A stretch of 64,000 nt of DNA from Saccoglossus kowalevskii (GCF_000003605.2 NW_003134354.1:303555-367554), one strand, 5' to 3'; counted from the stretch's first letter, positions 13,950 through 27,300 are shown. Numbers and translations are program-made. Notes: generated by a model from the letters alone, not told the origin.

Positions 13950-16900
13950 GACGTAATTCGTTATCACCAGCTCTATGAAGTATTATCATCTGACAACCTC
14001 ATATGATACGTATCATCTTAGTAATTATATTAAGTATTACAGTGACGTTGTTACAGGTGCGCTGTTATTGTGATTTTTGCTCAATTTCCTTTCAATAATC
14101 AATACGGATCCGCACAAGTTTGTCTAATTGTAATTGTAATCTACGTCATAATTTATCAGAGAGATAAAGTTTAACAATTTTCGTGCTGTTGAAATATTGT
14201 GTATGTGGTTTACATGCATGTGTAAAGATGTAGTCTCACTGTATATCCTTCTTTCATGCATTATATATTAAAATCATCAAAAATACGAAAATGAACTTCA
14301 GATATCCATAAATTTAGTGGTAAAACGCTTTTTTTCTCTCGGTCGGATGAGGTAAGAATCGGGTTGCACCCATTTAAACGTTCATTTGACAGGGTTATAC
14401 ACAGGAACAACACAATGTCAGTAACACGTGCTTTTCAATTCATCTTTCCATACATACTACATTATGAATGAGAAAAAACAGGCGCGTTTTCGGTGAGATA
14501 AGTCGAACCGTAAATATTCTATCCCCGTCTTCAAGGGTACATCCCTCTGGCATGCAGGGGGATTTAAAGAAAGCCACATGCAAGAGAAAGATGGGGTATC
14601 AACATAGGAGTCACAGCTTCATTGTTAACTAGACTGTTTTATTTGACAACGATAGTATGGCCCCCTTTAGCGGAGGTTTAATGGCGACAACGCACTGCAG
14701 TTATCCGCAGCTAATGCGATTGTGCCCGATTCTTCATTTCACCTTGTTTATCACGTGACGAATAAACGGAAGTGACGTATTACAAGCGGGTCCACGAATA
14801 ATGGCTATTGAATGATTTAAAGTTTTTCGAACAGTTGTCAATCGCAATATAAATTATGAATTTGGTTTGTGTTAGCGCAAGATTCAAATTATTTAAGAAA
14901 ACAAGTATGTCAATTATTGTATATTAATATTTATATGAAAACATGGATCAGTTACTATTATATATGTATACTATTATATATCAATTTCTCTGTTCAAATC
15001 TATTTTTATTTTAGGTTTAAAATATTGATTTACTGGAATACTACTGGGTATTATATATGGTAATATGTGTGTGAATGTACATTCAGTACAAGTTTCTCAC
15101 TTGATCTAAAAATCGTACTTCATACTAACAATATCACAACTTGATTCTTGAAGACATGTTTTCCGTTTTATCGAAACAACGTTTTTCACATACGCAATGG
15201 ATGATCGCCTATATATTCTTCGTTTATATTGGCGCATTGCAATATTGTTGTTATTGTGTATTATGTTGTTTTGTTTTGTTGATTAGATCTGTTCGTGTAC
15301 GGTATTTTAATAGGCGGCATACCAATCACTACAAACATTGGATGCATATTAGAAACCCCATATTTTGATGGTTTTGTTTCCGTAGTTCTGCCATCAATTG
15401 TATCAACGGGGTCGTCCTAAACAATGGCGCAGAACGTACGTATACTTTGTCGACTAACTACCTTTGATTAGCAATATGTGTCATTATGGACCACATACTG
15501 TCTCTGACACTGTTTGTCCAACTCGTAAGGAGATGCCATGCCCTGAGGAAGTAGGAAAAGCACAATCAAACGAGTCGATCTGATATATACTGGAATACTT
15601 TATAATTGTGCCCTGTGTACTTTGGTCAAATCATGCGTTGAGATCAAATTGGTCATTCAACCTTCGAGGCCAATTATTGCCAAACAGGTAGCTTTTTATA
15701 AGGAGAGAATTCATTACTTCTCATTTTTGTCTCTCATGAGCGAGGACTCGTGCTTCTGTGACAAATGTTAGATCCGTGTCAGTATAGTGTGTTGATCTTC
15801 GCTATTTTAAGTCGATACACTCAGAAGTGATATACGTGACATGTATGACATACTCGCCGTTGAACGCTTTGAACGTTGTACGCACGTGAATATGATCATT
15901 TAAGCGTGTTCAGCCAGGTGGCGTTTTCGTTGATGCTCAGACTGTTTTTACGACGAACTGCATGGATAACATTTTCGTTATCGTATATAAAAACTGCCAC
16001 ATGATGCAGCAAACATTGGTCAAACACAAATTTAACTTTAACGCGCTTAATCAACTTGTTTGTGTAAGTCATAATCGGATGATGGTAGGATAAAAGTTAC
16101 CTAAGACATATTAACAAATTTTATTTGAAATATAATATACAATATAACATACCGGCGAGATGCAGACTGGTATCGTATCAATTTAATAATATAATATTTC
16201 AGCTTTCATGTTTGAAAAGCAGATAGCTGAACAGAGATCACTGTTCGTTTTCTTTTCATGGGGTTATCTTGACTCACTACATAATATAACGTTTCCATCG
16301 TGATTCACATTCAATTTGTCAGACATAAATGTGACAAGGGAAAAAAGCCGCAGTTCATTTCCGAATGGTCTCCTCGATTGTTGTCTCTCAGAATCCATCT
16401 CTATGAGAAACCGCAAACACATCTGGCGAGGTTTGTAAAATTTTCCTTCTCATTCAGAGTACTCCGCTCTAATTTTATATCGTGTACGATCATATCGGTG
16501 AATCTACTACAACCCATTATACCTCCGTCATTATTTCTGCATTTTACAAGTTAACAAGCTGTGACATTGTGAGACATCGTATAAACAACTACATCGTGAC
16601 TTCTGATTTGTGCAGGGAATTGTAGCATGCGTGTTAGAAAACCCGACTATAGAAACGAAAGTCAATTACAAGTCGAACATTTGCTGATTCCCGTGAACTT
16701 GTGTTTGTCGCGACGTAACTGCTCGACAATCGGGTAGAGCGAATCGAATTACCCTGGCTCAATTATTAGTGCATTTTTATGATGAGCGGTTTCACCAATA
16801 CCTTAAATGACATGCGTATAGTTTATCAATAATTGGGTGCTATCGCGTGAAGCAAATCGAGTCGCCAAACTCACAAAAGGCATCTTGTACCTGCAATCTT

Positions 16901-19559
16901 CCCCGCTACTAATTACTGAATGTTCGTTTATCGGCTTACTATGCATGTCGTGTGAACTTGACACTGGCGACATTGAATTGAAAATGACTTTACCACAGTC
17001 AACGTCATTATAATGAAGTCAAAAGCATTGTTTTCGATGATAGGTAATTTGACATTTCGCATTATTTAATAAGCACTCTGGTAACTTGATTTATGTTTCG
17101 TTGGATTCATTCAATTGCGCAATGCAGTGCGTGGTGAAAATTTAATAATTTAAGCGGCCCTCGATACACAGATTAGCTTTGTTGAAGAAAACCGATTCGT
17201 GTCATTATCAGGGTACACCATCTCTAACTTAGTTCGGCGGTGTGAAAATACATTTTGATGAGGAACGAAACCTGACATGCAAAGGTGTGTGTTATTTCCC
17301 ATGGGGGTTTACTCGCATCTGATTTAATAATATCAGGAATCGTCAACACCCCACCGATATGGAAGGCTTAAGTCGACTGAATTCTATTTACGGTGGTTTA
17401 AGCTAATTAGATATACTGGACATTATGTAAAGTCTTGTTCTGCGCATCGAACATGTTTCATAAACAATAAGATTTGGCGGATTCAAACAGAACCCCGTTA
17501 AAACATTGTGTTTTATTTACAAATTGAGCTACAATCTATTTATATGTATTTAATCATTGAAATTGTTTAGATCTACACAAGTTGGCATTTAGCATTTATA
17601 TGTCCGACCATCCTACTCGTTTAATTAACTTGGACTTCACAGTGTGTTTTCTAGTGATAACACTGTGTAATTGACAACCCCCGAGCACATGTCATTGTCA
17701 AGGGAGTTTAATTCACTTAAATTAGTGATCTTGGAGTTCTTTAATATCTTATTCTTTAATAACCATGGCAATCACTCCTAATACGGTTAATGCGATGGCA
17801 CTGGTGTTCTGGTCACGACATGCAAATGAATGAATGAACGAACGAACTCGTCAATACGTGGGAGATGTTCTTTTGACGTATTCTGTCAAGGATTAAAGCT
17901 AATGTACACTCTATAGTTGTTCTGGATTACCGCACGACGTGTCTCTACAAAATATTACGGCTAGTCTTGCCGAGATATTCGACAAGGGGATTTGTGCATT
18001 CGACTGAGTTCAAGACGCATCGTTAGTGAAGGGCACAGAAGCGGACGCCGGTAATTCCAGTATGAGACACTCTCATGAGATTCGCATAATACATGTTAGC
18101 TTCGTACATTAGTAAATCCTACTGCAAATGCCCATAAGGTTACTTATCAATCGTCTATTGTTTATTAGATATATTTAAGATGCAATGTGTGATGCTCATA
18201 CACGCATGTGTTTTTTTCCCAAAATTCAATATGGGATAGTCAGAGAAAACAGAAATGTTCCATATAGAAGATAATATTATAATATACTCCACAAAAATGA
18301 TCTGTGTGTAATACGATTGGAATTAGTACATGTCATGTGTAAGTTACTATTTCCGATGACAATACAAATACGATATTAGATAGTTCTTTGCTATAGTAAC
18401 GCATATATAGTAGAATGAATCTACAAATGTCGGCGTATTGTTGGATACAGGGGGAAACATGACGTACAGTAGTAATCATTATGTTTCATAGCAAGTACCA
18501 TGTGTAAATTGGTTCTGTTAACGCAACGAATTCCGAAGGGAACGCAGATTTGTCGACAAATTTAATATCAATTAACGCCCTACAAAGCCACAACTAATAT
18601 CTCACGTTGGTTGAGAACAGAAAGAAATGTCAAAACAATTCCTTGTTATAATTTGAGCTAGAAAACCCCGGAAAGCGACGTCTGTATCTCGAATAATTGG
18701 TCGGGTGGAACGGGTTCGCGCTAGATAAAATTGCCCGTAATTATGGAACAAACCCCCCTTGGCGTGTGTGCACACGAACAAGATCGGTCAATTTAACTGT
18801 GTATATTTCTGTTACTTCGTATTGCTTCAGTGAAAGGAAGCAAGTACGTATATATCGGAAGAGCCCACAAAACAAAGTTCTATGATATGTTATTATACTG
18901 TGAACATACCCAGTATAAGTCTATTGGAGGTGAATAGTATCAATAGTGGTTTTCCCGCGGTATCCGTCAGAGACGTGATCCCCGTTTCATGTTGTGCACA
19001 CACAGCCGATATAAGCAAGGGAATCCTGTCGTATCCTGTCGTGACTTGAGTGCCGGAAATACGCATCGTATTTAGTATAACTTACTCAACCCTATACTTG
19101 GTAGCCCCCAAAAAATTAAGGCTGTTTTCTTGTGCCACACGTATACACATTTTAGTATGTGACATATAAATGCAAATATTCATCGCAAAAAATGCGAGTC
19201 CAATGTTTTCGCGGCTCTACGGAGGGTGTATTACCTCTCCCAATGGATTACATACATCGACCCCGTTTCACTATTATAATAGTAGCTAATATTCATTTTC
19301 GAAAAAGTTGTATACGAACTGGAATATACGTCATGCAAAACGTTATCACAATATATTCAATATTCACTATGGTCTCCAGCTCTTGGCAAGTATTGTTGAT
19401 ACGAAGGTGTTTTTCGATATATGTGTTTTTAGTTTTGAATATATATTTACTGGGCGTATGAATTGTGAATGCTCCATCTCGTATCAACTCAATAAATGTA
19501 ATTTATGAATATGTTAGTCACCATAGAGAGGACGCCCACACACACAGTTAGTTAGCGTA
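13950..19559. other. No supportable gene; upstream flank of peptide gene 1
   Basis: Only short open frames. A weak exon-like piece at 16323-16430 (acceptor after TTTGTCAG, open frame, poor donor GTTTGT) was considered and not accepted. Nothing resembling the Cys-pair peptides of the downstream cluster was found here on either strand. Confidence 0.5.
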
Positions 19560-19600
19560 ACTCCATTTATACTGCGTTCCTCCGCTGACGTGTCATTTCA
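19560..19600 (+). promoter_or_regulatory. Probable core promoter of peptide gene 1
   Basis: A TATA-like TTTATACT lies at 19566-19573. A CRE-like TGACGTGTCA lies at 19586-19595. Transcription would be expected to start around 19597-19603. The following stretch to 19639 would be a non-coding first exon ending TTTCGCAG|GTACAC (donor 19640). The acceptor is CTTTTCTTTGTAG at 19763, so exon 2 starts at 19764, 21 bases before the ATG. A 5' UTR intron is also inferred for gene 3. The promoter assignment is inference from motif spacing. Confidence 0.4.
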
Positions 19601-19784
19601 TTCAAGAATACTGAACGGTTTGAACTGTACGTTTCGCAGGTACACTGTCTCTGACACTGCCGTTGGATGTATTCCGATTACAAGATGTCCTCGCCCAGAC
19701 AATTTAGTGCGAGTTCCGAATTTTAGCTGTAGGTTATTGACCACTTCTTTCTTTTCTTTGTAGGATTTGTAATTATTCAACACA

Positions 19785-20408
19785 ATGCTGCCACACAGTA
19801 CGAAGATATCGCTTTTAATGTTGGGGGTGTGTGCAGTTTTTTTCTGTGACGGGCCTTTTGGCGGAGTGCGGACGACTAGTGCATTTGTTCCTGGCGCCGG
19901 GCGTTGTATACCAGGTAGCTTGTTCAACAAGTATTGCCATGGGTTGTCGTCAAAAATGACAGTTTCACAAATGGAAAAGCAGTCAACGGATGCTTCGAAG
20001 GGCATGAGTAGGGTAACTCGTCTTAACCGCTGTATCCCTGGGGCGGAGATGAGCTGGTGGTGTCGATATGGTCGAAGCGAAGGCGATGTAGCGGAAAAGA
20101 AGGTCTCGGAAAAGAAAGAAAGCGCCTACGGTCTGGATACATCTCTTGACTGCACTGGCCCCGGTGCAGAAGACAATCCTATGTGCCGAGAAAGACAAAG
20201 GCGGGTGCAGTTTGTGAATCGCGGAAGACAGTCGTTCGGAAATCGGTGTATCCCAGGCGAGGAGTTCAACTACTTTTGTCGAGGAAGAAAATCACAGGGC
20301 AATGCACAGGTTCAACCAAAAGATTTCGACGATAGCAACGGCAGTCTTAACAAATGGCAAAATGATGATTCGATTTTTGAAGACAAAATAAGGGGTACGT
20401 ATACCTAA
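19785..20408 (+). CDS. Peptide gene 1: secreted precursor with four single-disulfide peptides
   Basis: 207-codon open frame. The ATG lies shortly after a good acceptor (19763). Residues 8-21 form a hydrophobic signal-peptide core, with cleavage likely in the residues 23-33 region. Four Cys-pair modules follow: C41-C51, C83-C93, C123-C134 and C155-C165. Modules 1, 2 and 4 share RCIPG with 9 residues between the cysteines. Module 3 (CTGPGAEDNPMC) has 10 and has lost the Arg and Ile. Module 2 ends WWCRYGR and module 4 ends YFCRGRK, so both could be cleaved and C-terminally amidated at Gly. Module 1 ends YCHG with no nearby dibasic site. KK and RR sites separate the modules, as expected for prohormone-convertase processing in the secretory pathway. 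The frame stops at 20406, but a donor (AGGG|GTACGT, 20395) leaves phase 1 as in genes 2 and 3, so a further terminal exon is possible. The family is unnamed to me; neuropeptide-like is inference. It is one of three related genes on this strand. Confidence 0.9.
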   Translation: MLPHSTKISLLMLGVCAVFFCDGPFGGVRTTSAFVPGAGRCIPGSLFNKYCHGLSSKMTVSQMEKQSTDASKGMSRVTRLNRCIPGAEMSWWCRYGRSEGDVAEKKVSEKKESAYGLDTSLDCTGPGAEDNPMCRERQRRVQFVNRGRQSFGNRCIPGEEFNYFCRGRKSQGNAQVQPKDFDDSNGSLNKWQNDDSIFEDKIRGTYT

Positions 20409-22885
20409 TTGTTTTTTTGTATGTAGATAATTTCCTAGTATATTACGATTACTCCTAAATGTACCCATATGTGTATATACCGGGGAAAAGGCGCGTAATG
20501 ATATTAGCCCGGTTTGGTAGCCATGGTGATATAGGATAGCCCCTTGAACCCAGATTTATTTATATATCCATAAGCAGCAATTAAATAATGTATATGTTCG
20601 CGACATTTCTAACATGCGAGTTGCCATGCAATGTTCGTATTAACAGTCGTACGTAGTTTGCATTAATACTTCTATGTACACAAGCTTGGATAAACTGTAG
20701 CTTACACAATTACGTGATTTACGTACGTGTCTTGTAGTTTGGTCCGCGATCAGGTTGCCCTGTAATATACTATACTATTTGTATCTGGGTGTACATTCGT
20801 TTGCAACACTACCATCGCGTTATATAAATTGACACACCGACGGGTATATGCCAGGGAGGCGACGAGTGAAATAATCGATTCGGATAGAATTTCGAACCAT
20901 TTTATTTGTTTAAAGAGAATACTGAATTAAGTAACCCGACACTTTGACGATTGACAGGAATACGCAGTTAATTCTGCTATAGCAAGAGCGAATTGGCCAA
21001 TTGGTTTATGTCTAACCAATTCTCGTTTTGGAGAACGGGAGACGTGAATATCATAGCGATTGCAACAGTGACTTTAGAATTGTGTCCAGTTTCTGCTTAC
21101 TCGCCTCTCTCCGGACTCGTGGCTCAGGCTGATATGTTGTAATTGATGAAAACGATGTGGCTCAGTTCATTTGAGTTAATTTTATTTAATCTCGGTGGTC
21201 CCTTCAGTAGCTAGTACTTATTTACAAGTAGGTCATGCATGCACTTCTTGACAGAGATCGAGCAGTATGTTTAGTTATGTCTATTATTACAATTTCTCGT
21301 ATGACATTTATACTAAAACCACAACGCCATGTTTAGGTTGTATCAAGTGAATGTGTACCGTTAATTTGGCAACAACGGCAATACAAACACATTAATATCG
21401 AACAATCTTCTTAAATTTTAAACGTAGGTCCTAAGGGAAATATATAAATTATGACAAATATGAATGTAGGACTCTGTAGGACTGGCACATTGAGCGTCTA
21501 CAAGAACAAAGACGGTATGTACACGTCACGTACGTTTCAAGTTACAGTGAAAATACTGCTGTACATTTAGTTTGCCTTCTTGGCGCCGGTTTTCACTGAG
21601 TAAACGCAGCACAAAACAGTTATCCTTATCAACAGTTATCACAAAAGTAAATATTCCTATAATTCTCACAACCAATAGATGTATCTGTTTAACCAGGCGT
21701 TAGCGTCTGACAAACCATTTTAACAATGGGCGTATCTGACAAATCACGCTAATATTGGCGTCTTACAAACCCTGTGGACGGACGTGTCATCTATTGGCGA
21801 TTCACGGACGCATCTAATCCGCATGGCCCGAGGCGCAGCTAATACCTTAATTTTGTCCATGTTTATTGACTTCATTAAAAACTGTATTATTATTATTAAG
21901 ATTATGTTCCTGATAAGAATACGCTTATTACAATAAAACGAGATGCTTACTATAAACCATTAGAAACTACCTTCAATATAAATATATATAACGTACGTTG
22001 ACAGTTCCCAATAATCCCCTGGGTAGACCATGGCAAAATAATCCGAACGTGAAATATGCACATCGCCGCGATCTGTTCGTTTTAACCCCAAACCCCCTAG
22101 ATACAGAACAAAGTTTAAATTTATTTGCCTTGCGTCTTGGTTACAGAGCTCCTGGGACAGGAACGTGATGGAGAACTCGAGAAATAGTTTACACAGATAA
22201 ATGATAACAAACACGTGAGTAGATCTTTCATTAGAACATCGGAAAAGCGGTGCGCTTTGAGTGTTATTTCTCTTTTAGCTTAAGTTTCTGGTCACGATCA
22301 TGACGGTGAACTTATCCGAGCCGTTAAACGCACTTGTGGCATGATTGTGATCTCACGGGCTTGCAAATATAGATTTGAATTTTGCGTGCAATTACATAAT
22401 GGTTAATTTGCTATTGTATAAAGATCATTGTTTTTACTGCCCCGTCATATGCTGGACATACAATGAATATGCCAACCAATACAGGGGGCTAGGTTACAGT
22501 TACAAATAATACGAAGAATGTATGAATAATACACAGTAAAGGCGAACAAATCTGTATATCAGAATATGTAGACGCGTCTTTCGACATGATTCGACCATAG
22601 AACCACAGCCCCTCTCTGTCCTGAAAGAACAAACCTAGCACCCCATCGTAAAATGTTGGCCATTACGTTCTGTTCTCTAATTCATAAATAGGTTCAATTC
22701 ACCGTGCCAAATTAAACACTTTTCCGTTTTTTTTGCCAGGTTTTTAGTGACCGATGCCAGCAGACTTTCATCCAATGACACTACAAGTTAGAGCGGACAG
22801 AGAAAAACGTACAACGTCGACGCCCGTACCAGACATTACACGTTTTGCTCGTCACTCTGCCACGTATCACCGCCAATGCGAGAAA
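20409..22885. other. Downstream of gene 1; no clear terminal exon found
   Basis: A possible polyadenylation signal ATTAAA lies at 20580-20585 and would serve if gene 1 ends at its in-frame stop. Around 21700-21830 there is a degraded tandem pattern (repeated 'tctgacaaa' with intervening 'ggcgt', about 28-base spacing). A strong acceptor (TTTTTTTTGCCAG) near 22740 is not followed by a convincing continuation of gene 1. Confidence 0.4.
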
Positions 22886-22910
22886 ACACACACACACACA
22901 CACACACACA
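22886..22910. repeat. (CA)n microsatellite
   Basis: An uninterrupted run of AC dinucleotides, about 12 units, just left of an inverted-repeat element. Confidence 0.97.
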
Positions 22911-22931
22911 GAGTCAGCTAGCATGTGAATT

Positions 22932-23258
22932 GCTGTGCACTAAAGCAAGGGGAGAGATATATGTAGGTTACAGCGTGGAACCGTACTGAAGCGGCGCGTT
23001 CGTTTGGAAGAAAGGAAATACGACCTAATTATTCAAACGAGATTTCGCGACGCTGTCGACCGTTTAACGAAAAAAAAGCCTGGAGAATATCCACGAAACA
23101 GATTTTGATAATTTTGTTGAATGTTTTTTTTTTATCGGAAGAGGAACAATTTTAATACCATCAGTGGTTTAAAAACGTGAGTTTTTGTTTTCGACTTTTT
23201 GAAATCCGGAAATTTTGAGGAAAAGCCCGTCGCAAAATGTTCTGCTTTAGTGCACAGC
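22932..23258. mobile_element. Short element with 16-bp terminal inverted repeats (MITE-like)
   Basis: GCTGTGCACTAAAGCA at 22932-22947 is matched by its exact reverse complement at 23243-23258, and one more imperfect position outward also pairs. The 327-bp interval has no open frame. This is the size and form of a non-autonomous DNA transposon. I could not define a clean target-site duplication, so the family is open. Confidence 0.5.
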
Positions 23259-23999
23259 GATGTCAGTTGAATGTGAATACGCGCTGTCTGATTCATCCGG
23301 CGTCAATCCATTTACACAACCTGTACATAGTACGTTTTGTGAAGAATTTAATCGTGGATTTGTACTTATTTTTTGGTCGTGACCAACAAAGAATTGTGTA
23401 ACATTAGTTCCATGCGTCTCGTGTGCACAATTTCCAATTGCTGGCACTTGCTTTAATCTGTGATTTCCTGTTGTTTATTTCACAATCACTTAAGTGTTTA
23501 TAGTATCGTCGTAGATAATAAATTGTATTTTATATTCTGTTTCACGAAATAGTAGCACACTCGTTGAAGTGCCAATAAATAACAATCTTTTCTTTCAATG
23601 CAGTATATGCTTGTTTTCATTTGTGGGTACCAATACGTTTTCTAAGACGAACCGGGGCAGAAAAGTGTTTTACAATGTGATTGCAGATTATAATTTTCCT
23701 TTAGTAATGCCGTTACATAACATGTGTAGTTACCATTGTCGAGTATGTCTCTGTGAGTTAATATGCCTCCTGCACGATCCTACACTTCATGTAACATCTG
23801 ACAGGGGCATATACAATTCCCAAATAAAATAGCATGGCAAAAATGTGTTGAAACCTGGCGTAAAATAAATATATTGTGTTGCATTCAAATTGTAGCCTCG
23901 AGTACAAAAAACTGCCCGCAGTAGAATACAAAACAGATGCATCCAACATTTGGTTGGATCACAATGCAGCACTAAGCTAAATTCAGAATATCGTTTTTA

Positions 24000-24348
24000 G
24001 CTCCGCTGTCGACTTTGTCGAGCGGAGCTTATCATATGAGTGATTGTCCGTCGTCGTCCGTGTCAATGTTTTACTTTTTCGACTTCTTCTTGAAAATTAC
24101 AAGCCTGAATGCTTTAATACTTAGTGTATATGTACCTTGGGTAGACCTTTCTCAGATTTGTTCATTTTCTAATGATATCCTTAATTCTCTAATTTTGATG
24201 ATTATTTTTGCCATTTTTGGTGAAAAGTTATATTTTTGAATTCTTGTTGAAAACAGCAAGTCCCATTGCTTTGATACTATACATATTGTTCATTTTCTAA
24301 TGATATCTTCTGTTCTTTTATTGAAATGTGCATTGCTGACAGCGGAGC
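24000..24348. mobile_element. MITE, TA-flanked, Tc1/mariner-like
   Basis: The left end reads TA|GCTCCGCTGTCGAC and the right end CTGACAGCGGAGC|TA, giving inverted repeats of about 11-13 bp flanked by a TA dinucleotide on both sides. TA target duplication is typical of Tc1/mariner elements. The left end is itself a hairpin: GCTCCGCT...GTC then GAC...AGCGGAGC within 33 bases. Inside are two related stretches sharing 'ttcattttctaatgatat' about 125 bp apart, so the interior is partly duplicated. There is no transposase frame, so it is non-autonomous. It lies between peptide genes 1 and 2. Confidence 0.8.
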
Positions 24349-24350
24349 TA

Positions 24351-27300
24351 TCTCAGCCGACTGGCTGCTTGTTTACAGTTCATATTGTTTCTATAACCCG
24401 ATGGAACCGTGTAGAATCTCCATCCACATTTACAGCTGGTACAATATTTTGTAATTTATTATTTTACGAATACCTCTACAGTTAAAATGCATAGTATGTA
24501 CCTATAACCCCTGCTCTGAGGGATTGGGAATGTAGACGTTTCAGAATACGCTCATCGCCACTTAATATGCACAGCAATGTACTGACAGCAACGGGGCGAA
24601 GCAGTGTGAACAAAACAAAAGAAATTTAAGTACTGTTAAGTGATCATCGAGTTACAATTTGTGTGTGGCGTGGTTTTTAAAATATTGTAATTTTTGTAAC
24701 TCTATGTCCATAACTCGATTAATTCGGCATCTGTTTTGTTATCCTATGGGGCACATTTAGGTCGCGGCGCGAGGACTTTGGCTCTTTAATCAGAATGTCG
24801 TCACTTTAAAAATTAATAAACACCCGTTAGAAATTAGTACAATTACATGATGGACGCCATTCAGGTATTCTAGTAGCCTAGTATTCTTGTTTCAAACTGA
24901 CTAAAATTTAGTGCTAATGTATCGCGCATATATGTAAATATTATGGAGAGGGTTTCTATGTTTCCCAATATCACATACTCTGACAAATTAGTCTGGCAGT
25001 TGAGCGGCACGAGCAGTCCAACAAATTACACATAATTTCCCTACGGCCACAATTTATTTTAATTCAATCACAGTTAACACCGGGGGGAGGGGTATTTCGC
25101 ATTAACCCCACCAATGAAACAAGCATAATTACCGTAAATTATTTCTTAAAAAGCACGTGTAGTATATTCGATAAATAATTTGGACACGATTGCAATCATT
25201 TGTACAGCTTGTGCAACTCCCTCGTAGAGATTTATTTCCGTTCCTAAAATAAGTAGTTTGTCTATTAGTTAAACATCTTATGCTCTCATTGACTGGTGAA
25301 ACGTCTCATCTGGTTTACAGATATTCTGTAATGAATATATTTCATTGATTCTAAACAGCACCTGCAAATATACAATTTAGTCGAAATGTGACCTGTGTGG
25401 CACACCGCCCTCTCTATACAGGAACTGTAATTTACAACAATGGTCCATGTACGTAATCAGTACGTATTTTGTCTTTATATTACTTGAGCACTGCATTTGG
25501 CCTCGTTCTCGTTGACCAATTTGAGGTTTTGGCAAAAGCTCCTGATTAACAAATGTCAATTTCCTAAAACATAACATCTAATAATTATGTTCGTTGTATA
25601 TTGTTACATTATAATCAGTAAGATAAAACTGCCAGAGAGTGATTTTGAAGTGTTCCGTGTTTACTAAGGAAATATTTTGATGAAATAAACAGCTTTCATG
25701 AAGTGTATTCGAGAAAACCTCATTCAACATGCACAGGTGCATCACTTGGGGCAATATAATTTATTCATGTGTTATCACTTGACTAATCACGTCTAATTAT
25801 TGACTTGGTGTCGCCCCTAGCCGTGGCAGTGACGCATTGAATTGTGTGACCAATCGCGCTGTACTGTGTGGTGTATCACGAGAAAACATTAGGATAAATC
25901 ATCAAAACAATTAAACTATATAAAACGGCCAACATTCAGGTGACAATTAATGAGGACAACGAACAGCAGGAACAAAACATCCAGATATGTACCACATGAG
26001 AAAACATACGTCGAACTCCTTATGCCCCCCCAAGGAAATGTGACTTTCCGACTTGTCGAAGCACGTAATAGAACCATAACGGCGTCGAACTAAGACGGTG
26101 GCAACAGGAAACGCATCAAATCTGTTACGGTGGCGCGAATGATGTGCAAAGTGAATAAATTTATCTTCCTTGTGCAGTCGGCCATTACAGTAGAGAACAA
26201 GGCGCGTGATACTACGCCTTACTTTGGGGTTGTGCAAGACGTGATGGATTAGACCATTGGTGATTACCGCATGAAATGATTCTGTGTAGATATACAACTA
26301 AGGTGGTTCTATGAATCTATGAAACCCAAGATAAAAAAACTATCCACCATTTCTTTTACTTTCACACATGTGTGATGTCACAATTATTTTGAGAGTTATT
26401 GAAATGTTTTTTTTCTTATAACATATCTACAATGATTTCATGACTGGTAAGAATGCCATCATCGCGGAATGAGAAGTACTTTTTTGTATTTAATGAATGG
26501 ACGTGACGTTATTAGATGAAAATAAATCGTATAGACGTTTTAAGTGGTGGGTACTTTCGTATAAAGTTTCAAGGGGCAAAATTGTGCAGTCACGATTTGT
26601 TTTTTAGTTTAAGACTTATATAAGACAATTTGTCAATGTTGGTGATATACTGGCACATTCTGATTTTCTAATTGTATACGTATACTTTATTGTATTATTT
26701 AGCGGAACAAATGCTATGAAGAACATTTTTCTCAAAAAAAACTTTTCAATTCTAGGATTGCACAATGGACAACATTGTTTATTCTTACACTATTAATTTA
26801 TCATCATAATGTCAATTCAGTAAGTAAAGTGGCTACGAGGTTAACGGTAATGCCATGCAGTCTTATACATAACTCTTCTTCGCCCACTTCCAATATTTTA
26901 TGACGTAAAATTAACGATCATCCTATTTGTGACGTCGTACATTGAAACAACGCGTCGAAATGACTAATACCGTGCTAATAAATTAGTTCCAGGAGTTCTC
27001 TCTTTGTAGATTTCTTAACGCCCTCTATCGACGGAGTGCTTCTCGACGTAAATGCATTGCTCTGTGTCGTGAAGTTAAAGGGGCGGTGGTCGTCGCAGTT
27101 TCCTGTTCGATACAGAGCTCATATTTCTGCTCCAAAAGAACAAAGTAAAATAAAACAACAAATGACGCAAAAATCTAGTTTTACAGAAGGAATAAAACTT
27201 TTTGGGTGCCATTGATTTGCATAAACGTGGCACAATTAATCACATTTGAAATTGAAGAATGCAAATCTTAGTTAGTTTTCTCTAAACCCCTTTCAAATAA

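Noticed and set aside
13671-13989. Two minus-strand open frames across 13748-13949
   Set aside because: They consist almost wholly of N translated as X.
16323-16430. Exon-like piece after TTTGTCAG
   Set aside because: The donor (GTTTGT) is poor, and no leader or partner exon was found.
19660-19700. Reading frame with CIPITRC just upstream of gene 1
   Set aside because: It lies in the inferred 5' UTR intron, has only three residues between the cysteines and its own frame closes without a leader.
19598-20005. 135-codon minus-strand frame over gene 1
   Set aside because: It is antisense to the signal peptide and first modules of gene 1; those repeat in frame on the plus strand, so this frame is a shadow.
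23569-23829. 87-codon Cys-rich frame ending next to AATAAA, with an internal acceptor
   Set aside because: The Cys spacing fits no zinc-finger pattern I know, and its phase does not match the gene 1 donor at 20395.
25947-26297. 116-codon minus-strand frame
   Set aside because: Non-ATG start, no splice sites fitting it and no recognisable motif.
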